64,000 bases of DNA from Microbacterium laevaniformans (GTDB lineage Bacteria > Actinomycetota > Actinomycetes > Actinomycetales > Microbacteriaceae): the NCBI RefSeq assembly GCF_016907555.1, contig NZ_JAFBCE010000001.1, forward strand, positions 2,294,001 to 2,358,000, written 5' to 3'. The notes under the pieces are model-generated. The model was not told where the DNA came from, made no database searches, and worked only from the letters and a program-made list of their open reading frames with translations. Below are positions 40,752 to 49,335 of the stretch, piece after piece. Each line of letters opens with the position of its first letter. Within the stretch, counting starts at the first letter, position 1. The position numbers and the translations under genes were made by a program.

Positions 40752-42611
40752 TCAGACCCCGCCGCCTCCGCCTCCGCCACCGCCGCCCCCGGCCGAACCT
40801 CCCCCGCCGGATCCGCCCGACATCGACGACGACGACATCGCCGCGCTCGACAGCGAGCCGATCCCCGCAGAGAACGACGACGCGCCGAAGGCACCCGTGC
40901 CGTAGTACCAGACCGGTCCGGCGGCGCCGACCGCCGTGTACAGCACCGCGAGCTCCGCCGACCACTGCTTCTCCTGGCCGAACACGACGGCATACGGCAG
41001 CAACTTCTCGTAGAGATCCAGCTTCTGCCGCGGGTCGTTCACGTCCACGGCGACCCGCTCCGCGCCGGCCGGCGACTGCAGCATCCGGATGCGGTCGGCC
41101 TCGGCCCATCGGATGAACTCCTCGAGCCCTCGGAGGTGATCGCGGGTCTCCGCTCCCAGCGCCGTCAAGGGCTTGCGCACGCACATCCCGATCACCACGA
41201 CCGCGATCGCCACGCTGACACCGATCACGGTCCACGGAAGCGCCGGCTGCACGTACGACCCGATCGCGACGAATCCCAGTCCGAGCGCGAGCCCGGCACC
41301 CGCCACCGCGAGCAGGATCGGAACCCAGCGCGCACGCGCCGGGACCGCACGCCGCAGACCGCGCGTCGTCAGCTCCGTCTCCGCCGCCGCAAGGATCTTC
41401 TGCGCGACCTTCGAGAACCGCGTGTCCTGCTTCCCGAACGTGTACTGCGCACCGGGCATCCCGCCGGGGAAGAGCCCGTCCAGAAGCATCTGACCGTCGC
41501 CGTCGGCCTTCCACCGATCGACGAGCTCGGCGACGAGCTTCGGCTTGCCCCACCCGCGGGCCTCGGACTCGAGGATGCGGATCGAGCCGCGCACGGCCTG
41601 CTCCAGCACCTCCGCCGGAATCGCCTTCGACGACTGTCCGAGAAGCACGGCACTCTCCAACGCATCCACGATGCGCGGTGGATCGTACTCGGCGATGATC
41701 GTCGGCCAGCCCGGCTCGTCGGCGAGCTGCCGGCGACGAGCGCGTACGCCGAGCACACCCGCGCCGACGGCGAGCAGACCCGCCCCGAGCTGACCCCAGC
41801 CGAACGGAGAGGCCAGGTATCCGGAGTCGAACGTCGCGAACATCCCGTCCGCGAACCCGACGGCCATCGTGAGCGTTTGGTTGGGCTGCACGTCGTCGGC
41901 GACGGCCGTCACCACCGTGCCTCCGCCCGCCGCGGCATCCGGAGCCGACGAGATCGACGCGCACGAGCTCGTCGCGCCCTGCGCGCCCTGATAGCAGGAC
42001 ATCCGTCCGGTCAGGGCTTGCGCGAGCGCCTCGTCCAGGTGCAGCCGAGCCGTCACCCGCCCGAACGATTGCCCCCACGCCACGCCATTGACGTCCCAGT
42101 AGAACTCGAGGCCGGAATCGGGGAAGTCCCACGTCACGTTCTCGAGCGTGTAGGTGAGGACGAAGGTCTGCGCACCCCGCAGGTATTCGTCCGATCTCGA
42201 GACGACCGAGAAGACGCCGTCCTCGTCCTCGACCTCGCTCGGTCGGGGGGCACCGTCGCCGTCGGTCACCGAGACGAGCCGCGGGCGCAGCGGCTGTCCG
42301 TTGTAGGAGTCGGGGATCTGGCGGCGGATGCCGTGGTTCTGATCCACCTCCGGGAATTGCGCGACGAGCGACTCGACGACTCGCATCCGGCTCGTGCCGT
42401 CGTCGGCGCGCGTCAGGGTGTAATCGGCGGTCATCGACGAGAACGAGAAGTCGTCGACACCGGCCGGGGCGGCCCGTCCGACGGATGCCGCGGGAGCGAC
42501 CTCCGGGACGGGGCCGGCCCACGCGGGAGCTGCCACCGCGACCGTCATCGCCGCCACCGCGCCGGCGATCGCGACGGTGGCGCGGACGATTCCTGCACGT
42601 GCGCGCCGCAT
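40752..42611 (-). CDS. DUF2207 membrane protein with Gly-rich tail
   Basis: This 619-aa protein has a signal peptide (residues 1-32) and an extracytoplasmic DUF2207 domain (about 50-260: SFSSMTADYTLTRADDGTSR, GIRRQIPDSYNGQPL). One helix follows near 275, a cytoplasmic helical region, and two helices near 430-475. It ends in a Ser/Gly run of about 40 residues (SSSMSGGSGGGGSAGGGG and so on). The function is unknown. TAGGCT (42624-42619) and seven bases precede the ATG (leaderless). It is divergent from the MarR gene, with about 50 bp between start codons. Confidence 0.85.
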   Translation of the reverse strand: MRRARAGIVRATVAIAGAVAAMTVAVAAPAWAGPVPEVAPAASVGRAAPAGVDDFSFSSMTADYTLTRADDGTSRMRVVESLVAQFPEVDQNHGIRRQIPDSYNGQPLRPRLVSVTDGDGAPRPSEVEDEDGVFSVVSRSDEYLRGAQTFVLTYTLENVTWDFPDSGLEFYWDVNGVAWGQSFGRVTARLHLDEALAQALTGRMSCYQGAQGATSSCASISSAPDAAAGGGTVVTAVADDVQPNQTLTMAVGFADGMFATFDSGYLASPFGWGQLGAGLLAVGAGVLGVRARRRQLADEPGWPTIIAEYDPPRIVDALESAVLLGQSSKAIPAEVLEQAVRGSIRILESEARGWGKPKLVAELVDRWKADGDGQMLLDGLFPGGMPGAQYTFGKQDTRFSKVAQKILAAAETELTTRGLRRAVPARARWVPILLAVAGAGLALGLGFVAIGSYVQPALPWTVIGVSVAIAVVVIGMCVRKPLTALGAETRDHLRGLEEFIRWAEADRIRMLQSPAGAERVAVDVNDPRQKLDLYEKLLPYAVVFGQEKQWSAELAVLYTAVGAAGPVWYYGTGAFGASSFSAGIGSLSSAAMSSSSMSGGSGGGGSAGGGGGGGGGGGV

Positions 42612-42661
42612 GCGCTCCAGCCTATGGGGCGGCGTCCGAACGGCGCACTACAGTTGACGCC

Positions 42662-43090
42662 ATGACCGACCGCCGCCTCGCCATCTCCGCGTGGGAGAGC
42701 CTCTTTCGCGCGCAGCACGAGATCCTGCGCGAGATCAGCGACGACTTCGGAGACGACGAGCTGACCCAGGCCGAATACGACGTGCTGCTCACCGTCGTCC
42801 GCGGCGACGACAACACCGCACGCCTGCGCGACGTGACCGCCAACATGCTGATCAGCCAGCCGAGCGTGTCACGGCTCGTCGACCGGATGGTCGCCCGCGA
42901 CCTCATCAGCAAGTGCGTCGACCCTCTGGACGGCCGCGGCGCGATCGTCCGCGCCACCGAGCGCGGGGTGAGCGCGTTCCGTCGCCTCGCGACCGTGCAC
43001 GGTCGTTCCATCGCCGAACGGATGTCCGTGCTGAGCGACGACGAGCTCGAGCAGTTGGAGCGGCTGACGACGAAGCTGCGCCGCGCCTGA
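42662..43090 (+). CDS. MarR family transcription regulator
   Basis: This 142-aa regulator has the MarR winged helix: DELTQAEYDVLLTVV, LRDVTANMLISQPSVSRLVD (recognition helix), then the wing VDPLDGRGAIVRATERGVSA. It would bind DNA as a dimer and respond to a small ligand. TACAGT (42649-42654) and seven bases precede the ATG. Its neighbours are the divergent DUF2207 gene and the convergent broken ABC-2 exporter; either may be a target. Confidence 0.9.
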   Translation: MTDRRLAISAWESLFRAQHEILREISDDFGDDELTQAEYDVLLTVVRGDDNTARLRDVTANMLISQPSVSRLVDRMVARDLISKCVDPLDGRGAIVRATERGVSAFRRLATVHGRSIAERMSVLSDDELEQLERLTTKLRRA

Positions 43091-43094
43091 GCCC

Positions 43095-43716
43095 TCACGA
43101 CGAACGGCGCCGCAGCGTCGCGGCGGCGAGCACGAGGCACACGACGGTCACGGCCGCGACGATCAGAACCGGACGCCACAGATCCCAGCCGTCGTCGCCG
43201 GCGCTCACGGCCCCGACCGCGTCGATGGCGTAGCTGAGCGGGAGCACCGCACTCAGCGCATGCAGCCAACAGTCCGAACGCGGTGCCCAACAGCGCATCC
43301 AGCACCGCGACCAGCCCCAGCTGCCAGACGGGGCCGGTCAGCTGCAGCCCGCAGATGACCACCGCGTATGCCACGGTGACAACGGCCTGCACGACAGCGA
43401 TCAGACCGAACGCGAGGGCGTAGCCGACGATGACGTCCGCCTTCGCGATCGGCGTCGTGAGGAGCCGTTCGAGGGTGCCGCCGCGCCGCTCCCGCAAGGT
43501 CGTGATCGACGTGACGAGGAACATCACGATGAACGGGAAGACCGCCAGGATGCCGCCGCCGAACTGGGAGAACACCCCCGGACGGTCGGAGAAGATCCAG
43601 GCGAACAGGCCGACCAGCAGCGCCGGCGCCAGGAGCATCAGCGCGACCGATCGCGGGTCGTGCCGCAATTGGTGGAGCACCCTGCCCGCCGTCGCGCCCA
43701 GGCGCCGCACGTTCAT
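43095..43716 (-). pseudogene. ABC-2 type permease with internal deletion
   Basis: The first 150 codons are intact (RRLGATAGRVLHQLRHDPRS, LAPALLVGLFAWIFSDRPG, SITTLRERRGGTLERLLTTP) and match DrrB-type ABC-2 permeases. At 43253-43266 the frame breaks, and the next frame holds the normal ending (LHALSAVLPLSYAIDAVGAV ... LVLAAATLRRRSS). Compared with the family, about 35-40 residues around the conserved FQ..QF.P region are missing, so both a deletion and a frameshift occurred. The exporter is probably inactive although its ATPase gene is intact. Confidence 0.82.
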
Positions 43717-44450
43717 CCCCGCACCCCCGACGCGGAGCGCACCAGCCGGAGGAAGGCCGCATCGGGATCGGACGCCCCCGCATCGGCGAGGAAGTGCGCC
43801 GGCGTCGTCTGCGCCAGCACACGCCCCTCGCGCACCAGCACGAGCTCGTCGCAGCGCAGCGCCTCATCCATCACATGGCTCGACACGATCAGCGTGCGCC
43901 CCGCGTCGGCCAGCGCACGGAACAGATCCCAGAGACCTTCGCGCAGCAGCGGATCCAGACCGACCGTCGGCTCGTCCAGGACGAGGAGATCGGGCTCGCC
44001 CAACAGCGCGATGCCCAGCGACACGCGCCCCCGCTGACCACCCGACAACGATCCCACCAGCCGGTGCTCCTGCGGCGCCAACCCGACGGCGTCGACGACC
44101 CGCGCCACCTCGGTCGCGGGCACGGCACGAGCGGCGGCGAAGTACGCGAGGTTCTGACGCACCGTGAGATCGTCGTACACGGCGCCGCCCTGGCTGTCGT
44201 ACGCCACGCGCCGGCGCAGTCCACGCGAGCCGGCCGGCATCCCGAGCACCGCGACGGTTCCGCCGGCGATCCGCTGGACCCCCACGATCGCTCGCATCAG
44301 GGTCGTCTTGCCGCCTCCGCTCGGGCCGAGCAGCCCCGTGATGCGGCCGGCCGCGATGTCGAGGTCGAGACCGTCGAACACGGCCGTGCGCCCGCGCCGC
44401 ACGCGGAGGCCGCGCACGGTGACCGCGGGGTCGACTGCGAGGCTCGTCAT
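43713..44450 (-). CDS. ABC transporter ATPase, drug/antibiotic exporter type
   Basis: This 245-aa ATPase has Walker A GLLGPSGGGKTTLMRAIVG, the Q-loop region AYDSQGGAVYDDLTV, signature GSLSGGQRGRVSLGIALLG, Walker B LLVLDEPTVGLDP and switch His VSSHVMDEA. It belongs to the DrrA/CcmA-type family pairing with ABC-2 permeases. Its partner permease, which overlaps its stop by 4 bp, is broken, so it may now be orphaned. The ATG at 44450 follows GATAAT plus six bases (leaderless). Confidence 0.92.
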   Translation of the reverse strand: MTSLAVDPAVTVRGLRVRRGRTAVFDGLDLDIAAGRITGLLGPSGGGKTTLMRAIVGVQRIAGGTVAVLGMPAGSRGLRRRVAYDSQGGAVYDDLTVRQNLAYFAAARAVPATEVARVVDAVGLAPQEHRLVGSLSGGQRGRVSLGIALLGEPDLLVLDEPTVGLDPLLREGLWDLFRALADAGRTLIVSSHVMDEALRCDELVLVREGRVLAQTTPAHFLADAGASDPDAAFLRLVRSASGVRG

Positions 44451-44457
44451 GCCCGCA

Positions 44458-44748
44458 TTATCGCGCCGGCTTCGTCGCCTTGCCCTCGAGCCACAGCGTG
44501 TCGCTCTCATCGCTGTGCGCCGTACCGGTGCCCACATGGGTCGACACGATCTTCGGTCCCTTCGTGATCACGTGCACGAGCGCCATCGCGTGCCCGCGCC
44601 CGAGTCCGTAGTCCGCGGCGAGCCAGGCGACGATCTCACCGGCCTTCGTCCCGGGGCCGAAGCCCTTCGCCGCCGCCTCGTCGACGAACTGGCGCGGCGT
44701 CCGCCCGGTCTTGTCCTCGATGTTGTCGAGATATGCCTGGAACGACAT
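44458..44748 (-). CDS. DUF4287 domain protein
   Basis: This 96-aa protein begins MSFQAYLDNIEDKTGRTPRQ and continues FVDEAAAKGFGPGTKAGEIV and AADYGLGRGHAMALVHVI, the DUF4287 pattern (helical, unknown function; related proteins accompany DUF5655). GAAGAGG precedes the ATG. It lies 29 bp downstream of the DUF2804 gene on the same strand and probably shares its transcript. Confidence 0.88.
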   Translation of the reverse strand: MSFQAYLDNIEDKTGRTPRQFVDEAAAKGFGPGTKAGEIVAWLAADYGLGRGHAMALVHVITKGPKIVSTHVGTGTAHSDESDTLWLEGKATKPAR

Positions 44749-44777
44749 GCGTGCCTCTTCCTCCCGCGCCGCGCCGG

Positions 44778-45809
44778 TCACCACCGGTTGCGGACGTCCT
44801 CTGCGAAGCCCTCGATGCCGTCGAAGCGGAGGGCGGCGCCGTCCACAGCGACCGTACCCGACCAGGTGCCGAAGCACTGGTCCGTGCGCGACGAGATGAC
44901 GCCGAGATTCGTCGCGGACTTCTTGTCGTAGAACGGCGTGAACACGGCATCCAGCCCTCCCCCATGCACCCGCCACGGCCGCAGCGGCGCGGCGAGGTCG
45001 TAGTCCCAGGCGACGGGCTCGGAGATCTTGTGCAGCGTGCCGTCGAGCACGACGGCGTTCTCCGTCGACCCCGTCCCGTCGGTCCATCGCCCTCCGACCT
45101 GGATGCCGAGGCTGCGTCCGTCTGCGAGGGTTCCCGACCCGGCGCCCCAGTTCCACGACACGTCGTAGCTCCAGCGTCCACGCCCGTGATCCAGCACCGC
45201 CCACGATCCCGCCGGCACCTCGTAGTCGACGCCGTCGAGCGTCGGCACTCCGGATGCCGGGAACGCGACGTCCTTCACGGTGTACTGGAACCGCCGCGAC
45301 GACCACGGCACCACGACCGCCAGCAGCTCGTGTCCGGGCGGGCGGCGCACCGTGATGTCGAAGGACGCGTCCGGGATCTCGGCGTGCAGACGCCAGAGCG
45401 ACCCGCGCTCGGCCGGCGTGATGGTGGCGGCGAGGTCGGCGTGCCGCGCGATCGTGATGCCGGTGCCCAGCGAGGCGGGCAGCGACACCTCCCGCGACGG
45501 CAGCACCGTGACGCTGCGGCCCCACGAACGCATCGTGGCCCGATCGTGGATCCACGCCTCGTGCACGGCGGCGTAGTCCAGCGACGACACCGTGAGCGAC
45601 ACGATGTGCGTGGGCGTCATGACGTTCCAGTACTCCCACCTCTTGTTGCGCCCCCACGATCGGACGAAGCGTCCGCGTCCGATGCCGCGGGTGTCGACGA
45701 GCGGCGAGCGGGCGAAGCCGATCGCCGCCGGATTGAGGCGGCCGTCGGGGCGGGTGAGGGAGACGGGTTCGGTGAGCTCGCGCTCGCGCGCGGCGGGGGG
45801 TGCGGTCAT
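44778..45809 (-). CDS. DUF2804 family protein
   Basis: This 343-aa cytoplasmic protein matches DUF2804: ELTEPVSLTRPDGRLNPAAI, GFARSPLVDT, then RSWGRNKRWEYWNVMTPTHI and DVSWNWGAGSGTLADGRSLG, ending WSGTVAVDGAALRFDGIEGF. The fold is predicted to be beta-rich and lipocalin-like, without known activity. The ATG at 45809 has AAGGA at correct spacing and is preferred over 45815 and over the longer frame. It probably forms an operon with the DUF4287 gene. Confidence 0.88.
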   Translation of the reverse strand: MTAPPAARERELTEPVSLTRPDGRLNPAAIGFARSPLVDTRGIGRGRFVRSWGRNKRWEYWNVMTPTHIVSLTVSSLDYAAVHEAWIHDRATMRSWGRSVTVLPSREVSLPASLGTGITIARHADLAATITPAERGSLWRLHAEIPDASFDITVRRPPGHELLAVVVPWSSRRFQYTVKDVAFPASGVPTLDGVDYEVPAGSWAVLDHGRGRWSYDVSWNWGAGSGTLADGRSLGIQVGGRWTDGTGSTENAVVLDGTLHKISEPVAWDYDLAAPLRPWRVHGGGLDAVFTPFYDKKSATNLGVISSRTDQCFGTWSGTVAVDGAALRFDGIEGFAEDVRNRW

Positions 45810-45934
45810 CGGCATCCTTGCTGACGTTCCGAGTGCTGGTGCTTCCGGTGGGTGCTTCGACACTAGCGCGCAGGCGCGAACCGCCCCGGTCCTCGCGGAC
45901 ACGGGGCGGTTGTGCGCGGGTGCGCGGACCGGCA

Positions 45935-46390
45935 CTATTGCTCGACCGGGTGCGGCTCCTGCGCCGACTCGTGCGCCTGGATCGTGGGCGCACCGCCGTC
46001 GGCGACGACCTGGACCTTGCGCGGCTTCGCCTTCTCGCTCACGGGGATCGTGACCGTCAGCACGCCGTTGCTGTACGTCGCGGCGATGCCGTCGGTGTCG
46101 ATTCCCTGACCGAGGTTCAGCTGGCGCAGGAAGCTCGCGGTCTCACGCTCCCGCGTGATCCACTTCACGCCGTCGCCCTCGCTGAGGGTGCGCTCGGCGC
46201 GGATGGTCAGCAGCTGGCCGTCCACATCGATGTCGACCGAGCCCGGGTCGATTCCCGGAAGGTCGGCGCTCAGGACGTAGCGGTCGCCGTCGCGGTAGAG
46301 GTCCATCGGCATCCGGCGGGGTCCCCGGCGCGTGTCGAAGAGGCCCGACGCGATGCGGTCGAGGTCACGGAACGGGTCATACGTGGCCAT
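45935..46390 (-). CDS. Hsp20/alpha-crystallin small heat-shock protein
   Basis: This 151-aa holdase chaperone has an alpha-crystallin domain from about residue 36 to 130: MDLYRDGDRYVLSADLPGID, then REVE-type RERETASFLRQLNLGQGID and the terminal strand YSNGVLTVTIPVSEKAKPRK. It keeps unfolding proteins soluble until DnaK refolds them. AAGGAG precedes the ATG. Two heat-shock operators, HAIR (HspR) and CIRCE (HrcA), lie upstream, so it should be induced by heat through loss of both repressors. Confidence 0.95.
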   Translation of the reverse strand: MATYDPFRDLDRIASGLFDTRRGPRRMPMDLYRDGDRYVLSADLPGIDPGSVDIDVDGQLLTIRAERTLSEGDGVKWITRERETASFLRQLNLGQGIDTDGIAATYSNGVLTVTIPVSEKAKPRKVQVVADGGAPTIQAHESAQEPHPVEQ

Positions 46391-46431
46391 TGTTCTCTCC
46401 TTGTCGTGTGTCACTGTGATGGTCTGTCAAA

Positions 46432-46452
46432 GTTGAGCCTCATCGACTCAAC
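46432..46452 (-). promoter_or_regulatory. HAIR element (HspR operator) of hsp20
   Basis: Read toward the gene, GTTGAGT-CGATGAG-GCTCAAC matches the HAIR consensus CTTGAGT-N7-ACTCAAG with changes only at the outer bases and one inner base. It lies about 40 bp upstream of the hsp20 start codon, downstream of the likely promoter. Confidence 0.75.
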
Positions 46453-46462
46453 TAACTTCAGA

Positions 46463-46489
46463 TTAGCACTCGACCCAGGAGAGTGCCAA
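46463..46489 (-). promoter_or_regulatory. CIRCE element (HrcA operator) overlapping the hsp20 promoter
   Basis: TTAGCACTC-N9-GAGTGCCAA differs from the CIRCE consensus TTAGCACTC-N9-GAGTGCTAA at one base. On the minus strand it spans a promoter: -35 TTGGCA, 17 bp, -10 CTAATC. HrcA binding here would block polymerase directly. Confidence 0.8.
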
Positions 46490-46688
46490 CGGTTCGCGCA
46501 CAGCGAACGCGCGCGATCGCTGTGCGCCGTTCACCTGGCCCTCGCGCCGGAAGCCGCACTGCTGTTTCAGACACCACCGCCCCTTCAGCACACGGAACCC
46601 TTCGTCCCCACGTTCGGTAACAGCGCAAGTTCTCCACGAACCCGCGGACGGTGGCCACGACATCAGGAGATGGGCCCATCATGAGCGC

Positions 46689-47678
46689 ATGCCGCGCTCA
46701 CCCCGACCACTTCCGCCGACATTGCCGCAGGTGTTCACCGCCGCCGACGCGTCGACGGCCGGCGTCACTCGCGGGCGCCTCTCGGCTAGCGACCTCGACG
46801 CACCGTTCCGCGGAGTCCGCGTCCGGCGCGACACGGACGGCGCCGCACCGCACGACGAGGACACGCCGGACGAGATCGCGCGGCGCAACATCCTGGGTCG
46901 CGTCCGCGCCCACGCACTCGTGCTGCCGCCCCCTGCGTTCTACACCGGGACGACGGCGCTCGCGATCCACGGGCTCCCCTTCCCCGACGCGGATGCCGCG
47001 GCATCCGCCGACCTCGACGTCGCCGTTCCCGCGCCACACCGTGCGCTCCGGCGGACGGGCATCACCGCCGTGCAGATCAGCCCGATGCTCGTTCACACCA
47101 CCGTCCGGGCGGGCCTTCCGGTCGCGACGCCCGCCTCCGCCTGGGCGATGCTCGCCCGCGAGCACACGGTTCGAGACCTGGTGGTGATCGGTGATGCGAT
47201 CATCCGCGTGCCCCGCGACGGATGGGGGCGGCGTCTGCCCGACGCTCAACACGCCGGACTCGAGAAGCTGGCCGCGGCTGTCTCCGCAGGCCGCCGTTGC
47301 GGAATCGCGAAGCTCCGTGCCGCGCTTCCCCTGCTGCGCACCGGCAGCATGTCGCCGCTCGAGACGGACTGGCGACTGTCGCTCATCGGGACGGGCCTGC
47401 CGGAGCCCGAGCTCGACGTGGAGGTGCGCGCGCCCGACGGTCGGCTGCTCGGCATCAGCGATGGCGCGTTCGTGACGCACCGCGTCGCGATCGAGATCGA
47501 GGGCGATCACCACCGCACCTCGCGTCGCCAGTGGGTGCGCGACCTCGAGAAGTACTCCGACTACGCGAACCTCGGCTGGGATGTTGTGCGCCTGAGCGCC
47601 GCGCACATCCGACACGATCCCTCGCGGGGAGTCGCGCTGGTCCGCGCCGCCCTCGCACGCCGAGGTTGGCACGCGTGA
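46689..47678 (+). CDS. AbiEi/DUF559-like protein with Vsr-type nuclease fold
   Basis: This 329-aa protein has an N-terminal region like the type IV antitoxin AbiEi wing and interaction domain (VFTAADASTAGVTRGRLSAS, FYTGTTALAIHGLPFPDAD). Its C-terminal segment resembles Vsr/DUF559 endonuclease-like folds (THRVAIEIEGDHHRTSRRQW, RDLEKYSDYANLGWDVVRLS). Such proteins are multicopy orphans in actinobacteria. No toxin gene is adjacent. The E-x-E/D residues of the C-terminal part could form a metal site, but activity is unproven. No ribosome site lies at normal spacing. Confidence 0.72.
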   Translation: MPRSPRPLPPTLPQVFTAADASTAGVTRGRLSASDLDAPFRGVRVRRDTDGAAPHDEDTPDEIARRNILGRVRAHALVLPPPAFYTGTTALAIHGLPFPDADAAASADLDVAVPAPHRALRRTGITAVQISPMLVHTTVRAGLPVATPASAWAMLAREHTVRDLVVIGDAIIRVPRDGWGRRLPDAQHAGLEKLAAAVSAGRRCGIAKLRAALPLLRTGSMSPLETDWRLSLIGTGLPEPELDVEVRAPDGRLLGISDGAFVTHRVAIEIEGDHHRTSRRQWVRDLEKYSDYANLGWDVVRLSAAHIRHDPSRGVALVRAALARRGWHA

Positions 47679-47766
47679 CCGGTCGCTCGGTTGACGCTTG
47701 CACCGGTAATCACATCGCAATTTCCCGCGCGAACGCCAACTGAACCGCGGCAGGCGCGCGCGGCGC

Positions 47767-49272
47767 TCAGCACTCGACGACGTTGACGGCGAGTCCGCCC
47801 TCGCTGGTCTCCTTGTATTTGGTCGACATGTCGATGCCCGTCTGACGCATCGTCTCCACGACGGCATCCAGCGGCACGTAGTGCGTGCCGTCGCCGCGCA
47901 GCGCGAGGCGCGCGGCCGTGACGGCGGTGGATGCCGCGATCGCGTTGCGCTCGATGCAGGGGATCTGCACGAGCCCACCCACGGGGTCGCACGTGAGCCC
48001 CAGGTGGTGCTCCATCGCAATCTCGGCGGCGTTCTCGATCTGACGGTTCGTGCCGCCCATCACGGCCGTCAAGCCGCCGGCAGCCATCGCGCACGCCGAA
48101 CCCACCTCGGCCTGACACCCGCCCTCGGCTCCGGAGATCGACGCGTTCGCCTTGAAAAGCGAGCCGAGCGCCGTCGCCGTCAGCAGGAATCGACGGATGC
48201 CGCGGCGCCGGTTCGCCTCGGCGAGCTCCTGCGCGGTGGCGACGATGTCCTCCGACCCGTGCGCCGCCTCGCCCGCCTCGCGGCCGCCCGGACCGTGCAG
48301 CCCGAGCAGCGCCGAGCCGACGAGCTCGCCGTAGGGCGTCACCGCGTTCTCCGCTCCGATGCCGGCATCCGCGAGGAAGCGCCACCAGTACATCGCCACG
48401 GCCGGGAGGATGCCGGCGGCGCCGTTCGTCGGCGCTGTCACGACGCGTCCTCCGGCGGCGTTCTCCTCGTTCACGGCCAGTGCGAACGCACCGAGCCACT
48501 CCCCCGGCAGCTCGCGTCCGGTCGCCTCGACGCTCTCCAGCTGGGCGCGGATCGCGCCCGCGCGCCGCTTCACCTTCAGCATTCCCGGCAGCACCCCGTC
48601 GGCGTGCAGCCCGGCGTCGACGCACGAGGCCATCGCGTCCCAGATGGCATCGAGCCCGGCAGCGACCTCCGCTTCGGGCCGCAGCGCCTCCTCGTTGCGG
48701 CGCGCGACCTCCGCGATCGTCAGCCCGTACGTATCGCAGACGTCCAGCAGTTGCGCCGCTGTCGCGTAGGGCAGCGGGAAGGATGCCGCGGCCACCACCG
48801 CCGGCTCACCCTCGCGCCGGATGAACCCGCCGCCGATCGAGTAGTAGGTGTCTTCGTGCAATGCGAGACCCGCGGCATCCCGCGCGACGAGCGTCATCGC
48901 ATTGGGGTGTCCGGGAAGACGCGTCCGCGGCGCGAGCACGATGTCCGACCGAGAGAAGGGGATCGGCGTGCGACCCTCCATCAGGAGGAGCGCGCCGTCG
49001 GACCAGTCGGTCCAGGCGCCGCGCACGTGAGCCGGATCGACGGTCTCGGGCACGTACCCCTGCAGGCCGGCGACGACCGCGTCGGGGGTACCGTGCCCGA
49101 TGCCGGTAGCGCCGAGTGAGCCGTAGAGGGCGCACTCCACGCGGGCGAGGGTCGGCAGATCGGCGACGCGGCGCGCGAAATCGCGAGCCGCGCGCAGCGG
49201 GCCCACCGTATGGGAGCTCGACGGTCCCACCCCGATGGAGAACAGGTCGAACGCCGAGACGTACGCACTCAC
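47767..49272 (-). CDS. sdaA: L-serine ammonia-lyase (iron-sulfur serine dehydratase)
   Basis: This roughly 501-aa enzyme converts L-serine to pyruvate and ammonia using a [4Fe-4S] cluster. The beta domain begins VSAFDLFSIGVGPSSSHTVG with the conserved SSSHT. The alpha domain has TAPTNGAAGILPAV and cluster cysteines in AEGGCQAEVGSACAMAAGGL and LGLTCDPVGGLVQIPCIERN. Alpha and beta are fused in one chain (single-chain form). The GTG at 49272 follows TAGGCT plus seven bases (leaderless), which resolves the start in a much longer open frame. Confidence 0.95.
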   Translation of the reverse strand: MSAYVSAFDLFSIGVGPSSSHTVGPLRAARDFARRVADLPTLARVECALYGSLGATGIGHGTPDAVVAGLQGYVPETVDPAHVRGAWTDWSDGALLLMEGRTPIPFSRSDIVLAPRTRLPGHPNAMTLVARDAAGLALHEDTYYSIGGGFIRREGEPAVVAAASFPLPYATAAQLLDVCDTYGLTIAEVARRNEEALRPEAEVAAGLDAIWDAMASCVDAGLHADGVLPGMLKVKRRAGAIRAQLESVEATGRELPGEWLGAFALAVNEENAAGGRVVTAPTNGAAGILPAVAMYWWRFLADAGIGAENAVTPYGELVGSALLGLHGPGGREAGEAAHGSEDIVATAQELAEANRRRGIRRFLLTATALGSLFKANASISGAEGGCQAEVGSACAMAAGGLTAVMGGTNRQIENAAEIAMEHHLGLTCDPVGGLVQIPCIERNAIAASTAVTAARLALRGDGTHYVPLDAVVETMRQTGIDMSTKYKETSEGGLAVNVVEC

Positions 49273-49335
49273 GCGTGTGAGCCTACGCCGCCTCCCGGTC
49301 GGGCCCGCCCGATACGCTGAGACGGAGGGGGCACC

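Noticed and set aside
39133..42522. 1,129-codon frame opposite the HNH and DUF2207 genes
   Set aside because: Its composition is Arg/Gly/Ala-rich without domains; both opposite genes have strong family matches and leaderless start signals.
46458..46682. 74- and 66-codon minus-strand frames upstream of hsp20
   Set aside because: They cover the CIRCE site and promoter and have no ribosome site or protein-like composition.
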